In this document: positions 43,333 to 51,056 of the stretch, in pieces
How the letters are laid out: each line of letters starts with the position of its first letter
Position numbering within the stretch: position 1 is the stretch's first letter
Origin: an uncultured Oscillospiraceae bacterium
GTDB lineage: Bacteria > Bacillota > Clostridia > Oscillospirales > Oscillospiraceae
DNA: 64,000 nt
Assembly: GCA_910588625.1 (NCBI GenBank)
Contig: CAJUQN010000006.1
Coordinates: 1-64,000 of the forward strand
Direction of reading: 5' to 3'
The notes under the pieces: generated by a model
What the model was told of the DNA's origin: nothing
The model's input: only the letters and a program-made list of their open reading frames with translations
The model's database searches: none
Translations under genes and position numbers: made by a program

Positions 43333-44436
43333 TCATCCTTTTTGTATCTCAAAATATCTGCTGATCTCCTTCATCCTGCCGCTCTGGGCCACATGGAAGG
43401 GGCACCGCCCGTCGCAGTGGCCGCAGCCGGTACAATCGGACGCCTTCTTGTCCAGCTTGGCATAGTGGTCCGCCGCCATGGCGTCCCCGGCCAGGGCCAG
43501 GTCGTAATACTTGTTGATGAGGCCCACGTTCAGCCCAGCCGGGCAGGGCTGGCAGTGGTTGCAGTACACGCAGGCTCCCGCCGCGTCCCGGGGGGTGAAG
43601 GTGCCCAACACCGAGTAGTTCCGCTCCTCCGGAGCGGCATCCAGGAAGCCCAGCAGTTCCACCATATCCTGCTTCCCCCGGATGCCGGGCAGGACGGACA
43701 GCACCCCCGGCTTGTCCAGGGCGTACTGGATGCACTGATATTTGGTGAGGGCCTGCCCAAAGGGTGACGCTTTGGCGTCCAGCAGCTGGCCGCCGGAGAA
43801 GGGCTTCATCACCGTGATGCCGATCCCCGCCGCCTCGCACCGGCGGTACAGCTCCATCCGCTCCCCGGCGGTGCCGTTGGCGAACTCCCCGTGATGGTAG
43901 TCGTAGCCGGGGTTGATAGAGAACATCAGCAGCTCCACCAGCCCGGCATCCAGCACCTGGTTGGCCAGGGCGGGGGTATGGGACGACAGGCCGATGTGCC
44001 GCACCACCCCCTGCTTTTTCATGTCCAGCAGAAAGTCCAGGATGCCGCCGTCCCGGTAGGCCCGCCAGTCCTTCTCCTCGTCCAGACAGTGGATCATGCC
44101 GTAGTCGATGTAGTCAGTCTTGAGCTGGGTGAGCTGCCAGTCCACCGAGCGTTTCACCGTGTCCAGATCGGTGGACCAGCCGTACTCCCCAGTCTCATAG
44201 TTGGCGCCGAAATGCACCTGGTAGCGGATATTTTTCCGCACCGAGGCGAAGGCCGCGCCGTAGTAGGCGAAGGTGCCCGCCTTTGCGGTGGCCAGGTCGG
44301 CGTGGTTCACCCCGTTCTCATAGGCGAAGGTCAGGGCGTCCACCGCCTCCCTCTCGCTGGCGTCGCAGATGTAGCTGGTGCCCAAGCCGATGACGCCAAT
44401 CCGGTCGCCGGTGGTCCGGTTGATCCGGTATTCCAT
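43333..44436 (-). CDS. aldo/keto reductase with C-terminal 4Fe-4S ferredoxin domain
   Basis: 367 residues from the ATG at 44436, set by TGGAGG. The barrel domain (~1-270) shows IGVIGLGTSYI and DYIDYGMIHCLDEE, with the AKR cofactor-binding end IQYALDKPGVLSVLPGI. The C-terminal domain holds the cysteine clusters CVYCNHCQPCP and CTGCGHCDGRCPF (~290-350), expected to bind two 4Fe-4S clusters. Relatives are redox enzymes of anaerobes with unknown substrates. Has its own promoter. Confidence 0.88.
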   Translation of the reverse strand: MEYRINRTTGDRIGVIGLGTSYICDASEREAVDALTFAYENGVNHADLATAKAGTFAYYGAAFASVRKNIRYQVHFGANYETGEYGWSTDLDTVKRSVDWQLTQLKTDYIDYGMIHCLDEEKDWRAYRDGGILDFLLDMKKQGVVRHIGLSSHTPALANQVLDAGLVELLMFSINPGYDYHHGEFANGTAGERMELYRRCEAAGIGITVMKPFSGGQLLDAKASPFGQALTKYQCIQYALDKPGVLSVLPGIRGKQDMVELLGFLDAAPEERNYSVLGTFTPRDAAGACVYCNHCQPCPAGLNVGLINKYYDLALAGDAMAADHYAKLDKKASDCTGCGHCDGRCPFHVAQSGRMKEISRYFEIQKG

Positions 44437-44469
44437 GAAAATTTCCTCCATAATTCGTATGATATGCTC

Positions 44470-44498
44470 ATTTTACAACAAGCGGGGCGGAAAAGCAA
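44470..44498 (-). promoter_or_regulatory. promoter of the aldo/keto reductase operon
   Basis: On the - strand TTGCTT (44498-44493), 17 bases, TAAAAT (44475-44470), about 35 bases before the start. Confidence 0.7.
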
Positions 44499-44551
44499 AC
44501 GCCTAAAATGAATAGGTCGCCATAGCTGAAAGGCGTGGTATACTGGGATGG

Positions 44552-45220
44552 TCACGCCCACTGAACATTTTCCTTGCCCGCACCCACCTCAAAGTGGTAT
44601 TTGGCAATGCCCAGGTCCATTTTCACATAGAAGGCGTGGCCCAGCTGGGCGGACACCCTGCCGTCCCCCTCCAGGGTGAACAGGAACTTCTGCTGGTTCA
44701 CCGCCGTGGGTGCCAGCAGGACCGCCTCCATTCCGGCCCGGAACCAGTCGGGCATGGGCCCCTCGGCCCTGGCCAGCTCCTCCAAGGGCTTGGACTTGTG
44801 GGGGACGCCCTGTGTGGCGCCGTGGCCCAGGGCGATGACGGCGGCCAGCTTCTCCCCGTCGTCCAGGGTGTAGGCCGATTTCACCTTGGTGAAGGTCAGC
44901 GCCACCCAGCAGGTGTTCAGCCCCATCATCTGGGCCTTCAGCACCAGCCGCTCCCCCCAGTAGCCGCACTTCTCCTGGAGGTCCGGCCCGGCCTTGCCCA
45001 CCAGCGCGAAATAGTTTTGCACCCCGCTGAACTTGCCGTACCGGGCCATGGTGCCCTCAAAGGCTTTGGGCTCGTTGGTGACCAGCTGGATGTGCAGGCC
45101 GCTCTCCCGGTTGCAGGCGTCCACCTCCGCCCGGAGCGTCGCCAGCTCCTCCGGCTTCAGGGGCTTGTTCAAATACTGCCGGACGCTGTGCCGCGCCCGG
45201 ATGGCTTCCAATTCTGTCAT
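44552..45220 (-). CDS. nitroreductase-family flavoprotein
   Basis: 222 residues from the ATG at 45220, fixed by TTGGAGGAA. The FMN-binding start AIRARHSVRQYLNKPL is clear, as is the GLNTCWVALTFTK segment. The middle contains NYFALVGKAGPDLQEKCGYWGERLVLKA and the C-terminal ATLA-type APTAVNQQKFLF. Family members reduce nitro compounds, quinones or other acceptors with NAD(P)H. A TATAAT on the - strand at 45257-45252 with extended -10 TGG suggests its own promoter. Part of the cargo block. Confidence 0.87.
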   Translation of the reverse strand: MTELEAIRARHSVRQYLNKPLKPEELATLRAEVDACNRESGLHIQLVTNEPKAFEGTMARYGKFSGVQNYFALVGKAGPDLQEKCGYWGERLVLKAQMMGLNTCWVALTFTKVKSAYTLDDGEKLAAVIALGHGATQGVPHKSKPLEELARAEGPMPDWFRAGMEAVLLAPTAVNQQKFLFTLEGDGRVSAQLGHAFYVKMDLGIAKYHFEVGAGKENVQWA

Positions 45221-45290
45221 GCAGGGGTTCCTCCAATCGTTAATTGCCGCTATTATACCACACTGCCGCCTCAAAGGGAATCGAAGCACC

Positions 45291-45599
45291 CTATTTTTTC
45301 GCAATCTGGTACATCAGCTCATAGACCTGATCCAGCAGGAACAGCCCCCGCTTGGCGTCCTCCGCCCTGGCGATCCCGGCGTTGACGCTGCGGGCAATTT
45401 GGTTTATATTGTTCCCAATGTGGTGGATCTCCGTCCGAAGCTCCTTGATCTCCTGGGCGGGCCGGGCCTTGATCGCCGTGCCCAGGAGCAGGCGGCGCAG
45501 ATAGGCCGTCCTGGTCAGCCCGCAGGCCCGTGCGCTGCTTTCCAGCAGCTCCTTTTCTTCCTTGGACAGCCGCAGGCAAATCTCGTATTTTTTCTCCAT
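45291..45599 (-). CDS. mobC: MobC-like relaxosome protein
   Basis: 102 residues from the ATG at 45599 (GGAGGTG upstream). A ribbon-helix-helix-type N-terminus (YEICLRLSKEEKELLESSAR) and RTAYLRRLLLG are followed by the MobC helix ELRTEIHHIGNNINQIARSVN. MobC helps the relaxase open oriT. It is separated from the relaxase by the cargo block, and on its other side lies the hairpin cluster that probably includes oriT. Confidence 0.9.
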   Translation of the reverse strand: MEKKYEICLRLSKEEKELLESSARACGLTRTAYLRRLLLGTAIKARPAQEIKELRTEIHHIGNNINQIARSVNAGIARAEDAKRGLFLLDQVYELMYQIAKK

Positions 45600-45670
45600 C
45601 GTCACCTCCTCGGTGTGTGCCGCGAAACTCTCCGCCCGCAGGCGGCATATGGGGACAGGGGATCATCCCT

Positions 45671-45864
45671 GCAAGCGCGCAAAGATATCTTTGCGCTATG
45701 CTTGCGGCGGGGTCGCCGCCAGCGGCGGCGACCCCCTCGGGCGGGCGGAGCCCGCCCTTCGTCAGAAGAAATTTCGCTCTGCGTAGTCCCCGCTGTTTAG
45801 CGAGGACTACGCCCGCTTCATTTCTTCTTCCTCTCCCCACCGCAACCGCTTCGCTGGGTTGCGG
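45671..45864. other. candidate oriT: cluster of five hairpins
   Basis: Five stems lie in 194 bases with no gene. (1) The perfect 20-base palindrome GCGCAAAGATATCTTTGCGC (45677-45696) inside GCAAGC/GCTTGC arms. (2) A 12-base perfect stem at 45709-45735. (3) GGGCGGGC/GCCCGCCC at 45739-45757. (4) GCGTAGTCCCCGC (45781-45793) with GCGAGGACTACGC (45800-45812), one mismatch. (5) CCGCAACC/GGTTGCGG at 45840-45864. The position beside mobC and the imperfect stem (4) are typical of an origin of transfer. I could not identify the nick site. Confidence 0.55.
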
Positions 45865-45884
45865 CGGGGGCCCCGTGTAAACGA

Positions 45885-46277
45885 TCACCTCTCTTGCCTG
45901 TCATGGGGCTGCCGCTTCAGGTCGTAGTGCTCCACGGGCACATCCCGCAGATCCAGGCTGTGTTTGTCAGACACATAACAGGAATATCGGGCATAATCAT
46001 AGCCCTCGCAGTTCACCAAGATCCCGTCATGGTGCCTCTCGGTGGTCACCAGCAGGCAGCGGGTCACACCGTTATCATAGCTGGTGCTGTCCTTATAGGG
46101 GGCGAGGAATGGCATATCCCGCAGCAGATTAGCGGAAAAGTGCTGGAAGTGCTGGGCAGACAGATGGATGACCCTGACCACTTCCACATGGATGGTCTGC
46201 GCGGGCTTTTCCTCCATCAGCTCCTGGGCGTGGCTGGCCTTGAAGAAGAAACAGCCTTTGATCTCAGATCGGGGCAA
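45885..46277 (-). CDS. conserved ICE accessory protein (DUF6329-like)
   Basis: 130 residues from a TTG at 46277 (GGGAGATG upstream). Segments VEVVRVIHLSAQHFQHF, SYDNGVTRCLLVTTERHHDG and YARYSCYVSDKHSLDLRDVP are conserved in clostridial ICE accessory regions; the domain name is from memory and uncertain. No enzymatic motif is visible. It lies right next to the putative oriT region and is separated from the next upstream gene by a terminator. Confidence 0.55.
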   Translation of the reverse strand: MPRSEIKGCFFFKASHAQELMEEKPAQTIHVEVVRVIHLSAQHFQHFSANLLRDMPFLAPYKDSTSYDNGVTRCLLVTTERHHDGILVNCEGYDYARYSCYVSDKHSLDLRDVPVEHYDLKRQPHDRQER

Positions 46278-46334
46278 ACGATCATCTCCCTTCCGGTGTC
46301 AGCACAGACACCGTGATAGAACAAATTCGGCTCA

Positions 46335-46373
46335 AAAAGGAGGCCAAGGGGTTTCCCGTAACCCCTTGGCCTC
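46335..46373 (-). terminator. intrinsic terminator
   Basis: GAGGCCAAGGGGT (46340-46352) and ACCCCTTGGCCTC (46361-46373) form a perfect 13-base stem followed by TTTTTG on the - strand. It overlaps the stop region of the gene at 46373. Confidence 0.85.
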
Positions 46374-48073
46374 TACCGCTCCCGCGATTTTCTGCGCGGC
46401 GGTTTCTGCTTTTGCACAGCATCCAACCCTTGCTCCAGATATTCATCCAGTTCTTGGCGCAGCTCGTCGAACAGCTTCCTGGGAGCCATATCGCTCTGCG
46501 CTACCGCGGTTCCGGCAGCGAACAGCGCCATATGTACGATGCCTTCCTCTCCCTCCCGCAGGATGCGCTGGACGGTCTCTCTGATCCACGACTGGCGTTG
46601 TGCCTCGTCCCACTGGAACGGATGACACAGATCCAGGAACTCATAATACCGGGCGGCGATCCGGCCCGGCGTAGCGGAGGGGAACCAGGGGTTGTCCCAC
46701 TCCGCAAAAGGAATGGTAGACAATATATGACGGCCGCCGTCCCCTTGCTCCCACACCCGCACCCGGTCAAAGCCCATCTCCCGGGAGACACGGGCGAGGA
46801 TCTCCATGACCGCGGGATCGTCCCGGAGCCGCTCTGACCGGGTAAAGTCGGTGACAAGGTAGTTTTCTCCCTGACGCACATGGAGGATGTCGGCGGCGCT
46901 CGTACCATCGGCGCTCTCTAGCCCCAGCGTCAGGCGGGCAGGGGGCTGACCGTCCGGGCCGGGCTCCGCCGCCTCGCTGTTGTAGTCCTGGCCCCGCAGC
47001 TCCTCAAACCGGGCCCGGGCCGCTTCAAAGGAATCAAAATGTTCCAGCTCACTGGGCTCCGGGGCGTTGTCCGCCCAGGTTTTCAGGTCGGCGATGATGT
47101 AAAACCGCCAGCCGGGAGCGGCATCGTGGGCTGGTTCTTGAACAGATCCAGCCTGCTCCGGTGCGGGCCGCTCCCCGGACAGGGGCCGGAGGCAGTCCAG
47201 ATGCTTGGCGGCGTAGATAGCGTTGCTGGTGAGCTGCCTCTGCCAAGCGCCCACACTGGGCGCCCATTTAAAGCCGCTGTGCCGCATGGCCGAACAGGTG
47301 TCCCGGTCCGGCTTCTCGTGGAAGAACACCTGGAGCCGGTTGATTTCCCGGTCCATCTTCACCTCGCCACCCTCAAAAACCCAGCCCTCATAGTCTATAT
47401 TCGCTTTCGCAGACAGCTCCTCGATCCGTTTTTTTGTCTGACGGATGTTGGCGTTATTGTTGTTTAGGAGAAAGCTGTCATAGGGGCTGGGATACTTCTG
47501 CCAGCTCCGGGCTATGCGGGCATTCAGCCTCTCGATCTCCACAGCGGACAATTGCGGACAGCCCTCCAGCGTCCCGTGCTTACGATAGTAGGCGTTCACC
47601 GCCTTCATTTTCTCCTGAAAAGCCTCCAGGCCGGCCAGCTTGACCTTCAGCTTGTCCACAGCGGCGGGATCGTCCGCACTGATCCCGCCCCTGCCGGTGC
47701 CCCGGATCTTGTCCAGCAGGCCCCGGATCTGCTGGTATTCCTCCATGGCGGCGGCGTCCGCCTGGTTCTGCTTCTGCTTTTTTCGGACGGGGAAATTGCT
47801 CCCCCCGGCCACCAGGATGGAGGGCACCCGGGCGGCGATCTCATTGCGGCGGTTAATATTGTCCGCCAGTTTCCGGGCGAAGGTGTCCAGCAGATGGTCG
47901 ATCTTGTCATGATGTATGGGGTCCACCCGCTGCTTTTGCCGCTCCGCCAGGGCGGCGGCCTCGTCCACCTCGGCCCGGTAGGACTGGGTCGCACGGCCCG
48001 GCACATACTCAAAATAGCTGTTCATCTCGTTGGCCCGCCGGGCCAGCTCCTCATTGATGGGATAATATTTCAC
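46373..48073 (-). CDS. conserved large ICE accessory protein
   Basis: 566 residues from the GTG at 48073, placed by GGAGG; longer reading upstream has no ribosome site and runs through the next gene. The N-terminus (KYYPINEELARRANEMNSYF, EYVPGRATQSYR) and the helical region with VPSILVAGGSNFPVRKKQKQN are highly conserved in this ICE type. A later segment, FHEKPDRDTCSAMRHSGFKWAPSVGAWQRQL, recalls a small domain found in large ICE helicase/methylase proteins. The C-terminal ~150 residues are variable. No catalytic motif recognised. An anti-restriction or DNA-handling role is only a guess. Confidence 0.65.
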   Translation of the reverse strand: MKYYPINEELARRANEMNSYFEYVPGRATQSYRAEVDEAAALAERQKQRVDPIHHDKIDHLLDTFARKLADNINRRNEIAARVPSILVAGGSNFPVRKKQKQNQADAAAMEEYQQIRGLLDKIRGTGRGGISADDPAAVDKLKVKLAGLEAFQEKMKAVNAYYRKHGTLEGCPQLSAVEIERLNARIARSWQKYPSPYDSFLLNNNNANIRQTKKRIEELSAKANIDYEGWVFEGGEVKMDREINRLQVFFHEKPDRDTCSAMRHSGFKWAPSVGAWQRQLTSNAIYAAKHLDCLRPLSGERPAPEQAGSVQEPAHDAAPGWRFYIIADLKTWADNAPEPSELEHFDSFEAARARFEELRGQDYNSEAAEPGPDGQPPARLTLGLESADGTSAADILHVRQGENYLVTDFTRSERLRDDPAVMEILARVSREMGFDRVRVWEQGDGGRHILSTIPFAEWDNPWFPSATPGRIAARYYEFLDLCHPFQWDEAQRQSWIRETVQRILREGEEGIVHMALFAAGTAVAQSDMAPRKLFDELRQELDEYLEQGLDAVQKQKPPRRKSRER

Positions 48074-48086
48074 GCACAACCTCCAT

Positions 48087-48317
48087 TCATTTCGCGGCCT
48101 CCCGGACGCACCTGACGGCCTCCTCCACATACCCAATCGCGTCATGGAGAGCGTCGCACACAGCGTCGGCCTGTTCGTATTTTTTGCCCTGCTGGAGTGG
48201 GCCAGGAATGCTGTCGCGGCAGTCTTTCTCCGCGTTTTCAACGCTGTCCAACTCGTCCAGGATCTCCGTCAGCTTCTCGTCGATGGATCGAAGCGTTTTC
48301 CTTCTAAAATCGTTCAT
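48087..48317 (-). CDS. small helical protein
   Basis: 76 residues, GAAAGG before the ATG. Acidic and helical throughout (DEKLTEILDELDSVENAEKD, then ADAVCDALHDAIGYVEEAVR). No family recognised. It lies 13 bases upstream of the large accessory gene, so they share an operon. Confidence 0.6.
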   Translation of the reverse strand: MNDFRRKTLRSIDEKLTEILDELDSVENAEKDCRDSIPGPLQQGKKYEQADAVCDALHDAIGYVEEAVRCVREAAK

Positions 48318-48347
48318 AATGGCCCTTTCCTTTCCTGTATCAGTGCC

Positions 48348-48740
48348 CTACCGTTCCAGGGCGCTCCTGTTTTTTGCCCGCTCCCTGTGAGCGGGCGGCG
48401 TCAGGAGCTCCACGGGCGGGGCGTCGGAGCGCAGCAGCCCCAGCAGGCTATGCCGCGCCCCGACGCTGGTCGCCGTGATCTCCTTGACGCACTGACGCAG
48501 CCAGGGGAGCTGCTCCGCCATGCTCTGGGTCAGGACGGCCACATCCAGGGCGGTCATCTTCTCCTTGGAGACGTACACGGAATACTGTCCCCGCTCAAAA
48601 CCGTGGGCGGCCATGAACCGCTGGATGTCCTTGTAGGCCCGCTTGAAAAACTGCGGGTCCTGGGCCCCCTCCTTGTGGGGATAGTGCTGTCTCAGCGCCT
48701 CCAAGCTCAGATCGAAGGTGATCTGCTTCCTGCTACCCAT
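48348..48740 (-). CDS. VapD-like protein (possible RNase toxin)
   Basis: 130 residues from the ATG at 48740, which overlaps the upstream gene by eight bases. Residues ~5-90 match VapD: KQITFDLSLEALRQHYP, FFKRAYKDIQRFMAAHGFER, QYSVYVSKEKMTALDVAVLT, MAEQLPWLRQCVKEI. Some VapD proteins are ribonuclease toxins with a Cas2-like ferredoxin fold. The C-terminal ~35 residues are an extra basic tail (PPAHRERAKNRSALER). The overlapping partner gene gives a toxin-antitoxin-like arrangement; activity is not shown by sequence. Confidence 0.7.
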   Translation of the reverse strand: MGSRKQITFDLSLEALRQHYPHKEGAQDPQFFKRAYKDIQRFMAAHGFERGQYSVYVSKEKMTALDVAVLTQSMAEQLPWLRQCVKEITATSVGARHSLLGLLRSDAPPVELLTPPAHRERAKNRSALER

Positions 48741-49035
48741 GCCGCACAGCATCCCTGGCCTGGGCAAGCACATCCTCCTCGCCGTCCCCGTCCTGCCAGA
48801 CGCAGGCGGCAACGCACTCCATGAACCACTCGGAGCGCAGCAGGGCCAGGATGATATCCCACATACAGGCGAAGTCATCGCCATGGCCCTTGTCCTGGAA
48901 GGACAGGGTGTCGCCATCAACGATGCAGGGGAGATCGTGGGCGGCGAACAGGCCCTTCACCGTCTGATGCACATCCTCCAGCCTGCGTCCCCGCCGCGTG
49001 ACGGCGGCCTCGTCAAAGGAAAACGTTACTTTCAT
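48733..49035 (-). CDS. small protein coupled to the VapD-like gene
   Basis: 100 residues from the ATG at 49035 (GAGGAGGTG upstream). Acidic, mixed alpha/beta (KVTFSFDEAAVTRRGRRLED, HDLPCIVDGDTLSFQDKG, CMWDIILALLRSEWFMECVA). Not recognised. Its stop lies within the VapD-like start (ATGGGTAG), so the two are translated together; a partner or antitoxin role is inferred from that alone. Confidence 0.6.
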   Translation of the reverse strand: MKVTFSFDEAAVTRRGRRLEDVHQTVKGLFAAHDLPCIVDGDTLSFQDKGHGDDFACMWDIILALLRSEWFMECVAACVWQDGDGEEDVLAQARDAVRHG

Positions 49036-49113
49036 ATCGCGCACCTCCTCGAATTTGGTAGCCCACATCATACCGCACCCCTTCCGCAATATCCAGAACA
49101 ATCGCCACACAGC

Positions 49114-49842
49114 TCACGCTGCCTGGCTCAGCTCGGTCTCGATCCGCTCCACGGCCCGGCGGGCGTACTCGTCGCTCATCTCGATGCCGGTGGCGGTGTA
49201 GCCCTCCAGCACGGCGGCCAGCACAGTGGTGCCGGACCCGGCAAAGGGGTCCAGGACGCGGCCCCCCGGCTCGGTGATCCGCACGATGTCCCGCATGAGC
49301 TGGAGGGGCTTCTCGGTGAGGTGGATGCGGTGCTGGGGATTCCCGTACTTGAACACGCCGGGCAGGCAGGGGACGGGGCGGTCGATGGGCATATCGCCGT
49401 TGGAGCCCCACACGATGTACTCCGCCTGCTGGCGGAACCGGCCCTTCTGGGGGCGGGAGTTGCCCTTGTCCCACACAGCGGTGCCCCGCCAGATCCAGCC
49501 CGCCCACTGGAGGGCGTCGGAGGCGGCGGGGAGCTGCCGCCAGTCGATGAACATACACACGGGGGCGCCGGGCTTGCAGGCGCGGCGGGCGTCGGCCAGC
49601 CACGCCGCCGCCCAGCGGGTCCAGGACCGCTGGTCCTTGGCGTCGCCGTCGAAGTCGGGGAGGGCGGCGGCGCCCATGCTGGAATACTTTTTGGCGGTGG
49701 ACTTGTTTTTCTCCGCCTGGGTGCGGCCCCCGGAGGCGTAGGGCGGGTCGGTGATGACGGCGTCGAAGGAGCCGGGGGCAAAGCCCGGCAGCAGCTTCAG
49801 GGAGTCGCCGTGGATGATATCCCAGCGGGGATCAACGTTCAT
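49114..49842 (-). CDS. DNA methyltransferase (N6-adenine/N4-cytosine, beta class)
   Basis: 242 residues from the ATG at 49842, with AAGGAA upstream. The catalytic motif IV TDPPY (~31-35) comes before the AdoMet-binding motif I DPFAGSGTT (~197-205), the order of beta-class amino-methyltransferases. WKG-type WRGTAVWDKGN and HLTEKPLQLM are also typical. No restriction enzyme gene lies nearby, so it is probably an orphan enzyme that protects the element from host restriction. The start overlaps the end of the upstream gene by 11 bases. Confidence 0.92.
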   Translation of the reverse strand: MNVDPRWDIIHGDSLKLLPGFAPGSFDAVITDPPYASGGRTQAEKNKSTAKKYSSMGAAALPDFDGDAKDQRSWTRWAAAWLADARRACKPGAPVCMFIDWRQLPAASDALQWAGWIWRGTAVWDKGNSRPQKGRFRQQAEYIVWGSNGDMPIDRPVPCLPGVFKYGNPQHRIHLTEKPLQLMRDIVRITEPGGRVLDPFAGSGTTVLAAVLEGYTATGIEMSDEYARRAVERIETELSQAA

Positions 49843-50428
49843 AGGCGTCAGTTCCTTTCTTTTTTTGAGATTTTTGGGGGCTTGTGTGGTCGGAGAGCTC
49901 CGTATCCACATATTCGCTGATGATATGGAGGGCTTTATAGTAGTCCCCACAGGCGGTGACGCGCTCCACCATCTCCTCGCTCTGCTCAGCCATGCCAGCC
50001 CGCCGCAGCAGCTTGGCGGCGTGGCCCATAATAGAGAAGATGTTGCCGTCGTGGCCCAGCAGTTCCATGGAGGGCTTGGCGGGGGAAAGGGGCTTCTCCT
50101 GGATAAAACCGTCCAGCTTGTTGGACACATAATCTGAAAGCCAGGTGCCGCCGAACTGCCCATGGGTCTGGATGCGCCACACAGCCAGCCTTCCCGCGTC
50201 CAGTTTCACCCCCTCGAAGGGGAACAGCAGGCAGGCCAGCTCCCCGTTCTGGAAGAGAGACACGTTCTCGGCTTTGAAGGCGCTGCCGCCCAACAGGATA
50301 CCGGCCTCAGTGAACAGCTCATTGATGCCGTCCACCCACTCCTGGGGGTCGCCGCCGCAGCCCTGGAAGATAATGCCCTCCTGGCCGCCCATGCGGCGCA
50401 GGTCGTCTGTCGTGATTTGTTTTACCAT
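49832..50428 (-). CDS. conserved ICE protein of unknown function
   Basis: 198 residues from the ATG at 50428 (GGAGAGGTG upstream). N-terminal segment VKQITTDDLRRMGGQEGIIFQGCGGDPQEWVDGINELFTEAG (in parts) is a strongly conserved start in this ICE type; the middle WRIQTHGQFGGTWLSDYV and the helical end (HAAKLLRRAGMAEQSEEMVE) complete it. No catalytic motif recognised. Its place between a methyltransferase and a DUF3848-like gene marks the accessory operon. Confidence 0.65.
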   Translation of the reverse strand: MVKQITTDDLRRMGGQEGIIFQGCGGDPQEWVDGINELFTEAGILLGGSAFKAENVSLFQNGELACLLFPFEGVKLDAGRLAVWRIQTHGQFGGTWLSDYVSNKLDGFIQEKPLSPAKPSMELLGHDGNIFSIMGHAAKLLRRAGMAEQSEEMVERVTACGDYYKALHIISEYVDTELSDHTSPQKSQKKKGTDAYER

Positions 50429-50430
50429 AT

Positions 50431-50796
50431 TCACCTCTCCTGGCCCCGCTTGAGGTGGGGCGGCGTGTGTTTGGCGGACAATTCAGAGGTTTTCAACGGG
50501 ATAGATTTTCCACGCTGCTGGAGGTGCCAAATCATGTTCCCGATCTGTTCGCCATGGGTCGTATCCTGCTCCTCCAGCCAGAAACCGCGAACCTTTTCCA
50601 GCGGATCATCAAATTGAAGCAGGGCGGTGGCATCCTCCTCGGAGCAGGCAGCGGCCAGTTCGTCCCGGAGCTGCTGGGCGGCGGTGATCTCCGGAGCCAG
50701 CGCGATCAACTCGTCGGCAGGCTTGCCCTGGAGCTGGGCCACATACTCCCGATAGTTCTGGTCCAACCGCATTTGCAGCATATCGTTCTGATCCAT
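50431..50796 (-). CDS. DUF3848-like ICE protein
   Basis: 121 residues; the ATG overlaps the stop of the upstream truncated gene (GTGATGG). Helical (MRLDQNYREYVAQLQGKPAD, AAQQLRDELAAACSEEDATA, LLQFDDPLEKVRGFWLEEQ), resembling DUF3848. The match is modest. Function unknown. It ends two bases before the next gene. Confidence 0.5.
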   Translation of the reverse strand: MDQNDMLQMRLDQNYREYVAQLQGKPADELIALAPEITAAQQLRDELAAACSEEDATALLQFDDPLEKVRGFWLEEQDTTHGEQIGNMIWHLQQRGKSIPLKTSELSAKHTPPHLKRGQER

Positions 50797-51056
50797 CACC
50801 TTTCCTCCCTTCTTTTCCTGGATACCGAACGCCCGGGAGATTTGCGAATGGGGGCAGGGTGCTCTCGCTCCTGACCCCGCTCCCGAAACACATCCAGGTA
50901 ATCGCCCGCCGCCTGCCGCAGTGCCTGGTAGTCGGCGGCGGTTGGATGAAAGGCGTACCATTTCGTTTCTCCGTGGTAATCCCAGATATAGGGTGATGCC
51001 CCCTTGGAAAAGTTGGGATCGTCGGGGACCTGCTTCGCATCGATCACATCGTTGAG
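50796..51056 (-). pseudogene. ICE accessory gene with its 5-prime end lost to a Cna-B junction
   Basis: Reading the - strand, the recognisable protein begins near base 51056 (LHLNDVIDAKQVPDDPNF) and runs through ASPYIWDYHGETKWYAFHPT and ADYQALRQAAGDYLDVFRER to the stop at 50796. Upstream of that point the DNA is Cna-B coding sequence on the other strand, so start codon and promoter are absent. It was probably the first gene of the accessory operon; its loss would also remove that operon's original promoter region. Confidence 0.65.

Noticed and set aside
49114..49842. Restriction-modification system around the methyltransferase
   Set aside because: The neighbours are small ICE accessory genes; none shows nuclease or specificity-subunit features, so an orphan methyltransferase fits better.
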